From Cohnella sp. WQ 127256 (GTDB lineage: Bacteria; Bacillota; Bacilli; Paenibacillales; Paenibacillaceae): DNA of 64,000 bases. Numbering within the stretch: position 1 is the stretch's first letter; each line of letters opens with the position of its first letter. The stretch is from contig NZ_JAMZCY010000011.1 in the NCBI RefSeq assembly GCF_024519285.1, positions 124,001-188,000 of the forward strand, read 5' to 3'. Below, one piece after another: positions 17,017-26,058 of this stretch. Below the pieces are notes generated by a model. The model saw only the letters and a list, made by a program, of their open reading frames with translations, did no database searches and had not been told where the DNA came from. The translations under genes were made by a program, and so were the position numbers.

Positions 17017-18600
17017 TTAACATTCGGGGATATATTCAAACCAGTCAAATGCTGCAGGGATGTTGCAGGGTCTTCCATTTCCCGTTGAATAGAGCCCAAA
17101 GTATACACCAGTAAACCCACCGGCCACCTCCGTCGATAACAGAGAGCATTCTCCGGAGCCAAAAGGCTTCCGTTCCCCGTTCGGACTGGAATAGAAAAAG
17201 GAGTACTGCGAAAGGTCGGCATCCACACCGAGAATGATGTCAGAGCCTTCATATTCCTCTTCGAGCTCAACCTTCCATAAGGAACCAATGCGCCGTCGCA
17301 AAATCACTTTACGTTTTCCAGATAGATAGGATAGTGCGATCTCATAGTGGAACCGCTCATTCATGTAAACCGTAAGCCCAGCCTCCTCCGCTTCCTGAAG
17401 GGGCTCAAAGGACAGTAGCGTAGACACGGCACATCGAAAATGTTGCTGTCTCCGACCCACGAATGCAGGTGAGCCAACATCATTCAAGGTCGTTTCCGTG
17501 CCTCTTAACGTAAGCCATCCGGGCCGTTCTTCAACAGACCAATCCCCTTCTCTCGGATTGCGCAGGAAATTCCAGCATGACGATAGGTGATTAGTTTCGA
17601 AATCATCCTTGTCCACCCAAGGTGTCTGTATTTCAAGCGGTAGCGTTCCAGCATCCATTTTATCGGATACCCTGCCTTCGTCTCCGATAACCGGCCAGCC
17701 TTCCGAAGTCCATGTGACAGGTGCTAAGAATGTCTCGCGACCCAAATGATGATGTTGTCCTCCGAATAAAACGGGAGCCGGACGAATTCCCAGAAATACC
17801 GCCCACCAGCTGCCATCCTCAATCTGCACAAAATCTGCATGCCCGGTAGCCTGTATCGTACTGTTGGTACTCCTATGGGTAAGAATTGGATTTCCCGGGT
17901 TACTTTCAAAGGGTCCATAAGGGTTGTCACTGCGAGCTATCGAAACAAGATGACCGTACTCGGTACCTCCCTCTGCAATGAGTAGGTAGTACATCCCTTG
18001 TATTCGATATAAATGTGGTCCTTCCGGTGCCTTGGCGCCGGTTCCGCTCCAGATCAATCGGCGTTCTGTTAAGAGGAGGCCCGTTTCAATGTCAATCTCC
18101 GCTTGATAGATACCCAGTGGTTCATCGCCCAAGAATCCACCTGTTCCTGTTAAATACACGTGCCCGTCTTCATCGAAGAACAAGGACGGATCAATACCCG
18201 GCCAATCCAACCAAATCGGTTCAGACCATGGTCCCTCCGGTTGATCTGCCCACACATAAAAATTACGAAAGCTGTTGGTATTGGTGGTGATCATATAAAA
18301 GCGGCTCTTGTGGTAACGAATCGTAGGAGCAAAGATTCCCAACGAGCTTTTGCACTCTTCCAGATTCAATTGACTCTGACGCGTTAAACAATGTCCCACT
18401 TGTCTCCAATTGACAAGATCCCGACTATGAAAGATCGGCACTCCGGGAAAATATTCGAATGAGCTCGTTACCAGATAATAGTCGGAGCCGACTCGGCAGA
18501 TGCTAGGATCCGGATGGAAGCCTGATATTACAGGATTGGAGTAATGCTGGGGTATAGCAGACAAATGAAGCGCCTCCTTAAGTAAGGTGAATCCTTTCAT
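17017..18600 (-). CDS. GH43 beta-xylosidase/arabinofuranosidase with C-terminal beta-sandwich
   Basis: About 527 residues. The catalytic propeller spans roughly residues 20-310, with base Asp in GFHPDPSICRVG, modulating Asp in PGIDPSLFF and acid Glu in EGPHLYRIQG. The C-terminal domain (from DDFETNHLSSCWNFLRNP to DWFEYIP) is the beta-sandwich typical of cytoplasmic XynB-type beta-xylosidases. There is no signal peptide. Start choice is open: ATG at 18600 has GGTGAGG nearby, but a TTG at 18564 has a perfect AAGGAGG 8 bases upstream and gives the usual short lead-in before YSNPVISGFHPDPS. It releases xylose or arabinose from oligosaccharides. It stands apart from the operon that follows it. Confidence 0.88.
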   Translation of the reverse strand: MKGFTLLKEALHLSAIPQHYSNPVISGFHPDPSICRVGSDYYLVTSSFEYFPGVPIFHSRDLVNWRQVGHCLTRQSQLNLEECKSSLGIFAPTIRYHKSRFYMITTNTNSFRNFYVWADQPEGPWSEPIWLDWPGIDPSLFFDEDGHVYLTGTGGFLGDEPLGIYQAEIDIETGLLLTERRLIWSGTGAKAPEGPHLYRIQGMYYLLIAEGGTEYGHLVSIARSDNPYGPFESNPGNPILTHRSTNSTIQATGHADFVQIEDGSWWAVFLGIRPAPVLFGGQHHHLGRETFLAPVTWTSEGWPVIGDEGRVSDKMDAGTLPLEIQTPWVDKDDFETNHLSSCWNFLRNPREGDWSVEERPGWLTLRGTETTLNDVGSPAFVGRRQQHFRCAVSTLLSFEPLQEAEEAGLTVYMNERFHYEIALSYLSGKRKVILRRRIGSLWKVELEEEYEGSDIILGVDADLSQYSFFYSSPNGERKPFGSGECSLLSTEVAGGFTGVYFGLYSTGNGRPCNIPAAFDWFEYIPEC

Positions 18601-18727
18601 TATAGATGACCTCACCGTATCCGATTTACCGTTAATCCGACTCTCTGTTAACGTTTTAGCGACTCTTCTTCAGGTTTGACACAGCACTGCCCCGTTCATT
18701 TCGCTAGGCGCTAGTCTAGCATTTATC

Positions 18728-20002
18728 TCAAGTGCTCACACTTGGTGCAATCGCTTGATTATTCTTCTTGTTAACAATTGCCGGAGCAGTTTCTTTGATG
18801 AAGAAAGAACACAGGAAGGCAATGACCGCACCAGTAATCGGTACCCAGAGGGACGTCGTCAAACCATACTTATCGGCAAGTATACCTGCAACAATCGGAC
18901 CAGCGCTACCTCCAATCAATTCAGCTGCGAGCAAGCAACTCGCTATGGCCGATGCGGCTAGTACCCGCGGCACAGATTCAGCGGGAATAATGGCCACGAT
19001 TAAGGGTTGATACCCGTTACCTAATGCAAATAACACAATACAGATTAGCAGCACTAGAAAGTTATCGTAATAGAGCCACACGGCTATAGGCAAGAAAATA
19101 GAGAGGAAGGAGAACGCGATAAGCGTTGGTCTCCGACCGATTCGGTCAGATAAGGCTGGTGCAAATGCTTGTCCCACGAAGAACATAAGCCCGAGAAGGC
19201 CAAGCAGTAAACTTCTCTTTCCTTCACCAAATCCAGATAAATCAGAGAGAATCGTAGGTAAGAAGGTGGCGAGCCCGAGGATGAACAAAATATTACTTAT
19301 AGCCATAATCATGCCAAGCCATATATTGCGGATTCTGAACATTTGAAAAAATTGCTTCCTAGTCGGTTTAAGCTGCTCCTGCTCTGTGGATGATTGCGTT
19401 TCTTGTTTCTTTGGGGCTGCCGGCTTCCTCAAATATTTCATGAGAATGAACGCCATAGCCAAGGCTGGTAAGGCGGTAATATAGAACGTACTACGCCAGC
19501 CAATGGTGGTAGCCAGCGCGATGGCGATCACGGGAGCAAGCGCGCTACCGAATAAGTTAGATGAGCTTTGGATGAGCCCCATATTAAATCCTCTGCGGCT
19601 AGGAGTCGATTCTGCAATAACGATGGAATGAATGATCGGAATGACCGGGCCTTCGGCGATTCCCATAATAACCCTAACGAGAAGAAGTGAACCAATGGAG
19701 CCGACGAGTCCACCTAAAAATGTAGCGACAGCGAATAATAGGATGAAGGCAATGAGCATTCCTTTCTTAGAGCCGAGAAAATCGGATAAGCTTGAGAAAA
19801 TCATCGTCGACACGCCCCAAGCGATGCCAAGTACACCTACTGTCAGACCAATCTGAGTATTATTCATACCCAAATCTGGGGCCATATACGGAAACAAGTA
19901 GAGAATGTTTAGCCGTTCAAAGAAAACAAGCCCAAACACAACGAACATCATGAGAACGAGACGATTCTCGTACAGCCACAGGCCTTTCTTTTCCTTCACC
20001 AT
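18728..20002 (-). CDS. MFS transporter, probable aromatic acid uptake
   Basis: A 424-residue major facilitator with about 12 membrane segments. The loop 2-3 signature is LSDFLGSKKGM and the equivalent in the second half is LSDRIGRRPTL; a hydrophilic central loop (KKQETQSSTEQEQLKPT) separates the halves. It starts 33 bases after the stop of praI and reads in the same direction, so it is the last gene of the aromatic operon. By position it likely imports 4-hydroxybenzoate or protocatechuate; sequence alone does not fix the substrate. The operon described in Paenibacillus JJ-1b ends at praI, so this gene is an addition. Confidence 0.85.
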   Translation of the reverse strand: MVKEKKGLWLYENRLVLMMFVVFGLVFFERLNILYLFPYMAPDLGMNNTQIGLTVGVLGIAWGVSTMIFSSLSDFLGSKKGMLIAFILLFAVATFLGGLVGSIGSLLLVRVIMGIAEGPVIPIIHSIVIAESTPSRRGFNMGLIQSSSNLFGSALAPVIAIALATTIGWRSTFYITALPALAMAFILMKYLRKPAAPKKQETQSSTEQEQLKPTRKQFFQMFRIRNIWLGMIMAISNILFILGLATFLPTILSDLSGFGEGKRSLLLGLLGLMFFVGQAFAPALSDRIGRRPTLIAFSFLSIFLPIAVWLYYDNFLVLLICIVLFALGNGYQPLIVAIIPAESVPRVLAASAIASCLLAAELIGGSAGPIVAGILADKYGLTTSLWVPITGAVIAFLCSFFIKETAPAIVNKKNNQAIAPSVST

Positions 20003-20035
20003 TCCTCATCCACACCTTTCTCAAAGTAAGGGATC

Positions 20036-21226
20036 TTACGAGCCGAAACCCATCGGCAAGCCAACGTAATTCTCAGCAATGCTCATAGAAGCCGCTCTTG
20101 ATGATGTGATGTAATCCAGCTCAGCGAGTTGGATTTGATGCTCGAATGGCGTATGCTCCGGGTTGCGGTGAAGCATATTTGTCATCCGATAAGAGAATCG
20201 TTCAGCTAGCCATACTCGCCGCAGGCAGATCTCCGTGTATCGATTCAGCATTTCGGAATCGCCAGTCGCATAGAAACTCTTTAATCCTTCAGCCAGCACT
20301 TTTACGTCGGCCGCGGCAAGATTTAGCCCCTTTGCTCCTGTTGGTGGAACGATATGAGCCGAGTCCCCTGCTAGAAATAAGCGACCATACTGCATCGGAT
20401 CGCACACGAAGCTTCTCATTGAAACAATGCTCTTCTGGAAAATGGGTCCCTCAAGCAACTGGAAACCGTCCCTTGTCTCCAACCTGGCATGCAGCTCTGA
20501 CCAGATTCGATCGTCCGACCATTCCTTAATGTCATCCTTCGGATTTACTTGCAGATAGAACCGCTGAACCTCAGGAGATCTTGTGCTCAGCAGAGCAAAC
20601 CCTCGCTCATGATTAGCGTAAACAAGCTCAGAAACAGATGAAGGCGCTTTCACTAATATCCCGAGCCAACCATGAGGATATACCTTCTGGTATTCTGTAC
20701 GGTTAGCCTGCGGAATCATCGGGCGGCTTGGTCCATGGAACCCATCACAGCCGCCGATATAATCACAGACGATTTCCTGTAATTCTCCGTCTTTATCCGG
20801 GCGATAACGGATTTTGGGAGTGGATGTATCTACATCATGCAAGCTAACGTCTCCAACATTGAAGAGGATCGTTCCCCCGGCTTGAAGTCTGGCCGCCACG
20901 AGATCCTTAATAACCTCATGCTGGGCATAGACGGTAATGTACTTCCCTCCGGTCAACTCATGTACATCAATGCGATGTCCTTGACGGTTGAATCGAAATT
21001 CGAAGCCTTTGTGAAAATGACCCTCCCGCATCATTCGCTCGCCTACACCCATTTCATTGAGCAAATCGACAGTCCCTTGCTCCAACACCCCGGCGCGAAT
21101 GGTACCTTCGATCTCTTCCCGTGACCGACTTTCCAGAATAACCGATTCGATGCCCTGCAAATACAGCAGATGCGATAGCATCAAACCCGCAGGACCGGCT
21201 CCGATAATGCCGACTTGTGTCTTCAC
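20036..21226 (-). CDS. praI: 4-hydroxybenzoate 3-monooxygenase (PraI/PobA family)
   Basis: A flavoprotein of 396 residues that hydroxylates 4-hydroxybenzoate to protocatechuate with NAD(P)H and O2. The FAD dinucleotide fold GAGPAG lies near residue 9, followed by the PobA-typical RAGVLEQGTVDLL and GGKYITVYAQHEV; the second FAD motif LFLAGDSAHIVPPTGAKGLNLA is near residue 280. Length equals PobA (about 394). The likely start is GTG at 21226 with AAGGGAG 8 bases before; an in-frame TTG at 21232 is too close to it. It is the ninth gene of the pra operon, feeding the ring-cleavage enzymes encoded upstream. Confidence 0.93.
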   Translation of the reverse strand: MKTQVGIIGAGPAGLMLSHLLYLQGIESVILESRSREEIEGTIRAGVLEQGTVDLLNEMGVGERMMREGHFHKGFEFRFNRQGHRIDVHELTGGKYITVYAQHEVIKDLVAARLQAGGTILFNVGDVSLHDVDTSTPKIRYRPDKDGELQEIVCDYIGGCDGFHGPSRPMIPQANRTEYQKVYPHGWLGILVKAPSSVSELVYANHERGFALLSTRSPEVQRFYLQVNPKDDIKEWSDDRIWSELHARLETRDGFQLLEGPIFQKSIVSMRSFVCDPMQYGRLFLAGDSAHIVPPTGAKGLNLAAADVKVLAEGLKSFYATGDSEMLNRYTEICLRRVWLAERFSYRMTNMLHRNPEHTPFEHQIQLAELDYITSSRAASMSIAENYVGLPMGFGS

Positions 21227-21253
21227 AGGCAAATCTCCCTTCTTAAGTAAGCT

Positions 21254-22198
21254 CTAATTATTATTCATCAAAGATCGAAAGCCATCAGAGCCTACATGAG
21301 CGGGTGGCCATTCACAAAGATCGAATGGATAGTCCGTTCCCGGAACGACCCGGTCCCTCCCTACAAGCTCAACCAAATATTGCAGACTATCCGCATTCCA
21401 TAGGACCGAATCGTACCAGAATTTGCACAACGCTTGTCGCGGCGATTCGGTTATATTCGAGGAAACGGCAGTCCACTTCTCATACCCTGTTTGTATTCTA
21501 CCTATTTGATAAGGGAAAAAGCCGCCTCCGTGCGCGAGCAATACTTTCACCTTCGGATAACGTTCCATTATCCCACTGAGCAGCAAATCCGTCGCGCAAA
21601 TCGTAGTCTCCCACGGGACACCGATCAGGTTCGCCATCATTGTTTTCCGGAGGCGTTGATCCTCACATAGCAGTGGATGAACGAAAATAATAGCGCTATA
21701 AGCATTTGCCACTTCCCACATTGGCGTCAAATCAGATTCAGTCAATCCTCTTCCCGCCCATGAGGAAGCAACAATTGCTCCCTTAGCACCGCACTTCATC
21801 ACTCGTTCCAGCTCTAAGGCAGCAGCACTCGGATCATTCAGCGGCAGTGTCGCAAGGGCTGACAACCGCTCCGGATTTTGTCCACTCCAATCGATTAGTC
21901 CGTCATTATAGACGGATGCCAGTTCCTTTGTCAGCTCCGGTTCACACTCGTAAAGGAACAATTGAGGAATGGCAGAGACGAGCGAGAACGAGATGCCCGC
22001 CTTTGCTTGTTCCTGCAAATACAACTCCTGATTCGTAAAAACTTCCTTCAGTTCAAATTCCCATTTCCCGTTCACACTTAGAAATTCTGCTTTAAGCGGG
22101 TCCTTCTTCTTCCATTGTGCGTTGACCTTGTGATGGTTATCCTGTAGCCACCGCATCACTTGCGGAGGAATCGCGTGTGTATGAACGTCGTACAGCAT
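21254..22198 (-). CDS. praH: 5-carboxy-2-hydroxymuconate-6-semialdehyde decarboxylase (PraH, amidohydrolase fold)
   Basis: A 314-residue amidohydrolase-2 protein of the ACMSD decarboxylase family. Metal ligands are His6 and His8 (DVHTH), His in FVHPLL near residue 174, His in LLAHGGGFFPYQIGR near residue 222 and Asp in GTDYPFD near residue 292. In the protocatechuate 2,3-cleavage route this step removes CO2 from the PraA ring-fission product to give 2-hydroxymuconate-6-semialdehyde. Family and operon position match PraH of Paenibacillus JJ-1b. The gene lies 53 bases after praC; GGAGG precedes the ATG at 12 bases. Confidence 0.9.
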   Translation of the reverse strand: MLYDVHTHAIPPQVMRWLQDNHHKVNAQWKKKDPLKAEFLSVNGKWEFELKEVFTNQELYLQEQAKAGISFSLVSAIPQLFLYECEPELTKELASVYNDGLIDWSGQNPERLSALATLPLNDPSAAALELERVMKCGAKGAIVASSWAGRGLTESDLTPMWEVANAYSAIIFVHPLLCEDQRLRKTMMANLIGVPWETTICATDLLLSGIMERYPKVKVLLAHGGGFFPYQIGRIQTGYEKWTAVSSNITESPRQALCKFWYDSVLWNADSLQYLVELVGRDRVVPGTDYPFDLCEWPPAHVGSDGFRSLMNNN

Positions 22199-22251
22199 GA
22201 TGCCACTCTACCTCCGTTTAGTAGGATACGGTGCGTACCGTTATGTTTAAT

Positions 22252-22446
22252 TTATCTATTCTGAATCTCGGACGCCGGGACACCACCGATACCCCAATGG
22301 GTCTTCGGAACTTCCGTCACGAGCACGCGAATACGTTCTTTAGGAGAATTTAATTCCTCCGCGACTGCGTCGGTAACGGTCTCAATCAATGATCTGATTT
22401 TCTCCGGGGATCGCCCTTCCATCAGTTGAATGTTAATGATCGGCAT
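22252..22446 (-). CDS. praC: 4-oxalocrotonate tautomerase (PraC)
   Basis: A 64-residue tautomerase-fold protein. Pro2 becomes the N-terminal catalytic base after Met removal, and Arg12 and Arg40 correspond to the conserved Arg11 and Arg39 of 4-OT. It isomerises 2-hydroxymuconate to 2-oxo-3-hexenedioate, the substrate of PraD. The size equals canonical 4-OT (62 residues). The RBS is AGGTGG in GAAAGGTGGAAAAAACGG. It sits 29 bases after praD in the operon. Confidence 0.93.
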   Translation of the reverse strand: MPIINIQLMEGRSPEKIRSLIETVTDAVAEELNSPKERIRVLVTEVPKTHWGIGGVPASEIQNR

Positions 22447-22475
22447 TCCGTTTTTTCCACCTTTCTCGTAATGAC

Positions 22476-23258
22476 CTAAGCTCCGACTGTAAAATCTACT
22501 GATCCAAGCCCATCGAATCGGGCAGATACAGAGTCACCTTCGCTCAGCAGAATAGCTCCGGTAATGCCGCCTGTTAGAATAATCTCACCGGCACGAAGCT
22601 TCAAGCCTTTGCGAGCGAGCATGTTTGCAAGCATCGCGACGGAATGAGCGGGATGGCCGACAACGGCCGCTCCTGCGCCAAGATCTTTGATCTTGCCGTT
22701 AATACTTAGAGTTACACCTAATAGATCAAGCTCTAATTGTTCTGGACGCTTAATCACGTTCCCGAAAATCACGCCCGAAGAAGATGCGTTATCCGCAATG
22801 ACATCCGGCAACGTAAATTGAAAGTTCTCGTAACGACTATCAATAATCTCAAGCGCAGGGATAACATATTCCGTTGCAGCCAATACTTGAGCTCCCGTTA
22901 TACCAGGGCCTTGAATATCCTGACCAAGCACGAAGGCAATCTCCGCTTCAACCTTTGGATGAATGTAATCGCTGAGCGAAATGTCTTGGCCAGTAACAAC
23001 CATATTATCGAAAACATAACCGTAAATCGGATCATCCACGTTCATTTGCTTCATCTTCGCTTGACTGGTCAAACCCATCTTCGGACCGATGATCCGTAGT
23101 CCTTGCTCCAGCTTTGATCGGACAATTTGCTCCTGAATATCATAAGCCTGTTCGACTGTTAATTCGGGATGCTCAGTCGTAATTTTTGAGACTTCCCTTC
23201 TATTCTCTTGTGCGTCTAGTAGATGACGACCAAGCTTTTCGATGATCTCTTTATTCAT
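22476..23258 (-). CDS. praD: 4-oxalocrotonate decarboxylase (PraD)
   Basis: A 260-residue member of the hydratase/decarboxylase family, converting 2-oxo-3-hexenedioate to 2-hydroxypenta-2,4-dienoate plus CO2. Family signatures are KMGLTS, HPKVEAEIAFVLG (metal-binding Glu pair) and DNASSSGVIFG. The ATG at 23258 follows TTAGGGGAGGATACC; the frame continues upstream to 23315 but only inside praF. It is paralogous to praE in this operon, sharing VEAEIAFVL and DNASS. The partner hydratase usually forms a complex with the decarboxylase. Confidence 0.9.
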   Translation of the reverse strand: MNKEIIEKLGRHLLDAQENRREVSKITTEHPELTVEQAYDIQEQIVRSKLEQGLRIIGPKMGLTSQAKMKQMNVDDPIYGYVFDNMVVTGQDISLSDYIHPKVEAEIAFVLGQDIQGPGITGAQVLAATEYVIPALEIIDSRYENFQFTLPDVIADNASSSGVIFGNVIKRPEQLELDLLGVTLSINGKIKDLGAGAAVVGHPAHSVAMLANMLARKGLKLRAGEIILTGGITGAILLSEGDSVSARFDGLGSVDFTVGA

Positions 23259-23274
23259 GGTATCCTCCCCTAAC

Positions 23275-24291
23275 TTATATTCCTCTTGCACCTGCAAGCT
23301 CTGCGGCCACATCAATGATCATGTCCTCCTGCCCGCCTACAACTTTACGACGGCCAAGCTCAATGAGAATATCTCGTGAATCAATACCGAAATGTTGTGC
23401 TGCACGCCGTGCATGAAGCAAAAAGCTAGAATAAACGCCTGCGTATCCGAGAACAAGATTATCTCTGGTAATTTCCTGCGGTACCTGAAGGATCGGAGCA
23501 ATGACGTTTTCTGCAACATCCATGATTTTATATAAATCGATTCCTGTCTTGATCCCTAACTGCTCCAATACGGCAACTAATACCTCTGTCTGGGTGTTAC
23601 CAGCACCGGCGCCGAGGCAACGAATGCTTCCATCAATTCTCTGGGCACCTTCTTCGATTGCTGCAAGTGTGTTCGCCATAGCAAGCGATAAATTGTTATG
23701 TCCGTGAAACCCGACGTCAATGCCCACATTTGCCCGCAATGCACGAATCCGCTCCCTAACCTGATTGGGCAGAAGCGCTCCTGCGGAATCGAACATATAC
23801 ACGGCATCCGCTCCATAGCTTTCCATCAGCTTAGCTTGCTCTACAAGCTTATCTATTGAAGCCATATGCGACATCATTAGGAAACCGACCGTCTCAAGCC
23901 CGAGCTCCTTCGCCTTGTATAGATGCTGCGCAGATACATCAGCCTCAGTGACATGAGTGCCAATCCGAGCCATCTTAACCCCTAGGCTAACCGCTTGCTT
24001 GAGCTCGGAAACCGTACCAATCCCCGGAAGCACCAGTACCGCAATTTTAGAATCGCCACTGACGGATACGGCTGCTTCAATCAGCTTCATTTCATCGGTA
24101 TGCGACAAGCCATATTGCAATGTTGATCCGCCTAGACCATCTCCATGGGACACTTCAATGTAAGGTACTCCCGCTTCGCCAAGCGCTTGCGCAACCTGGG
24201 TCACATGCTCCACCGTATACTGGTGCGCAATCGCATGACTTCCATCACGCAAAGCAACTTCAGTAATCAAAATATCGCGTTCAATCGTCAT
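23275..24291 (-). CDS. praF: 4-hydroxy-2-oxovalerate aldolase (PraF, DmpG family)
   Basis: A 338-residue TIM-barrel aldolase that cleaves 4-hydroxy-2-oxovalerate into pyruvate and acetaldehyde. Residues Arg15, Asp16 and His19 lie in VALRDGSHA, and the metal-binding FHGHNN is near residue 200. The C-terminal region is the DmpG communication domain that channels acetaldehyde to the dehydrogenase. The ATG overlaps the praG stop as ATGA, which fits the known tight association of the two enzymes. Confidence 0.95.
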   Translation of the reverse strand: MTIERDILITEVALRDGSHAIAHQYTVEHVTQVAQALGEAGVPYIEVSHGDGLGGSTLQYGLSHTDEMKLIEAAVSVSGDSKIAVLVLPGIGTVSELKQAVSLGVKMARIGTHVTEADVSAQHLYKAKELGLETVGFLMMSHMASIDKLVEQAKLMESYGADAVYMFDSAGALLPNQVRERIRALRANVGIDVGFHGHNNLSLAMANTLAAIEEGAQRIDGSIRCLGAGAGNTQTEVLVAVLEQLGIKTGIDLYKIMDVAENVIAPILQVPQEITRDNLVLGYAGVYSSFLLHARRAAQHFGIDSRDILIELGRRKVVGGQEDMIIDVAAELAGARGI

Positions 24292-25190
24292 TGGTTGCTC
24301 ACTCCCTTACTTACCACCTGCATCAGTCGGTGCCGAGCGATCTCTTCAGCTACCTTCACTGCGGAAGCTGTCATGATGTCTAAGTTTCCGGAGTATTTGG
24401 GTAAGTAATCCCCAGCACCTTCCACTTCAAGGAACACCGTCACTTTGTTTCCATCGAATAACGGCTCGCTACGCAACCGATACCCAGGTACATAGGACTG
24501 AATATAGGAAACCGTATCCCCGATGGACCTTCGAATTGCTTCCTCATCCATCCGTTCCTGATCCACCAGCGCGTACACGGTATCTCGCATTAAGATAGGA
24601 GGCTCAGCCGGATTCAAAATGATGATCGCTTTCCCCTTCTTTGCACCCCCGATATTCTCGATGCCGCGGGCAGTCGTTTCCGTAAATTCGTCGATATTCG
24701 CCCGTGTGCCAGGTCCTGCGCTCAAGCTGGAAATCGTAGCTACGATTTCCGCATATTCAACGGGGCAAACACGCCCGATTGCATGCACGATAGGAATCGT
24801 TGCTTGGCCCCCGCAAGTAATAAGATTGACATTGTCTTGGTCTAAGTGCTCCTGTAAATTGACCGAAGGAACAACTAGGGCTCCAATCGCGGCCGGTGTC
24901 AAATCCATTGCGATTTTCCCTGCATTTCTCAATGCTTTAGCGTGACGGATGTGCGACTTGGCTGATGTCGCATCGAAGACGATATCCGCTAGTTCGGACT
25001 GCTCTAGAAATCCCTGAATACCAGAATCAATCGTTTTATAACCAAGCTTTGCAGCACGAGCAAGGCCTTCCGATGACGGATCGATCCCGATCATCGTCGT
25101 CATTTCCAGCACGTCAGAGCGCTGAAGCTTATACATCAAGTCCGTGCCAATGTTGCCTGAGCCTAATACAGCTACTTTCACTTTAGACAT
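24288..25190 (-). CDS. praG: Acylating acetaldehyde dehydrogenase (PraG, DmpF family)
   Basis: A 300-residue NAD-dependent enzyme that turns acetaldehyde and CoA into acetyl-CoA. The Rossmann motif GSGNIGTDL is at residues 10-18, and the catalytic Cys126 lies in LITCGGQATIPIVHAI. GAGGAGAGGATGAG precedes the ATG. It overlaps the following aldolase gene by 4 bases. Order hydratase-dehydrogenase-aldolase matches praEGF in Paenibacillus JJ-1b. Confidence 0.95.
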   Translation of the reverse strand: MSKVKVAVLGSGNIGTDLMYKLQRSDVLEMTTMIGIDPSSEGLARAAKLGYKTIDSGIQGFLEQSELADIVFDATSAKSHIRHAKALRNAGKIAMDLTPAAIGALVVPSVNLQEHLDQDNVNLITCGGQATIPIVHAIGRVCPVEYAEIVATISSLSAGPGTRANIDEFTETTARGIENIGGAKKGKAIIILNPAEPPILMRDTVYALVDQERMDEEAIRRSIGDTVSYIQSYVPGYRLRSEPLFDGNKVTVFLEVEGAGDYLPKYSGNLDIMTASAVKVAEEIARHRLMQVVSKGVSNQ

Positions 25191-25232
25191 GGGAGTCTCA
25201 TCCTCTCCTCAATCGAGTATTTCCTGCCGCTC

Positions 25233-26015
25233 TTATTCTTGAAAGCTAACGGACACTTCACCCAAGTGGGCAATCCGCGCCCTAAAATGATCGCCTGGAA
25301 CGGCGTTCACAGCTGCCGATAAAGCGCCCGACAGAATGACTTCCCCAGCTTTCAGCCCAATTCCGAATTCGAACAATTTGTTAGCAAGCCATGCCACACA
25401 AGCAGCCGGATTGCCTAGAGCCGCTGCACCCACTCCAGTGTTCATGAGCTCACCATTCTTATAGAACGCCATGCCGGCGAGCGTTAAGTCTACAGCATCC
25501 GGCTTCACTGGCTTTCCACCTAACACGTATAGACCTGAGGATGCATTGTCCGCAACCGTATCCTGCAGCTTGATCTTCCAGTCAGCAATACGACTGTCGA
25601 CGATTTCCAGTGCCGGAAGCACATAATCGGTTGCAAGTAGTACTTCTGCTGCCGTAACGTGGGGACCAATGAGCTCTTTCTTAAGAACGAAAGCGATTTC
25701 TGCCTCTACTCTTGGCTGTAGAACACTACTGAAGGAGATGACGCCACCATTTTCCACAACCATATCGTCTAGGAGATGACCGTAATCCGGTTGATCAACC
25801 TTCAGCAGTTGCTGCATGGCAAGAGAGGTTAGCCCAATCTTCTTACCGACGATCCGGCTGCCTGCAGTCACTTTGTTACCGATGGTAACTAACTGAATGC
25901 CGTAAGCTTCCTGAATCGTAATATCTGGCTTCATCTCCGTTATAGGTGCAACACCTCGGCCCGTAGCCACCGCTTGCTCCAAATGCTCTGCGAATTTGGT
26001 TTCTAAATCACTCAT
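25233..26015 (-). CDS. praE: 2-hydroxypenta-2,4-dienoate hydratase (PraE)
   Basis: A 260-residue hydratase that adds water to 2-hydroxypenta-2,4-dienoate to give 4-hydroxy-2-oxovalerate. Signatures are KKIGLTS, QPRVEAEIAFVLKK with the metal-binding Glu pair, and DNASSG. It is paralogous to PraD but placed directly before the dehydrogenase/aldolase genes, which supports the hydratase rather than the decarboxylase role. It starts 43 bases after praB; GGGAGG is 11 bases before the ATG. Confidence 0.88.
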   Translation of the reverse strand: MSDLETKFAEHLEQAVATGRGVAPITEMKPDITIQEAYGIQLVTIGNKVTAGSRIVGKKIGLTSLAMQQLLKVDQPDYGHLLDDMVVENGGVISFSSVLQPRVEAEIAFVLKKELIGPHVTAAEVLLATDYVLPALEIVDSRIADWKIKLQDTVADNASSGLYVLGGKPVKPDAVDLTLAGMAFYKNGELMNTGVGAAALGNPAACVAWLANKLFEFGIGLKAGEVILSGALSAAVNAVPGDHFRARIAHLGEVSVSFQE

Positions 26016-26058
26016 GTGAATTTGAACCTCCCTCTGTTGATTTGATCAGTTTTTCAGC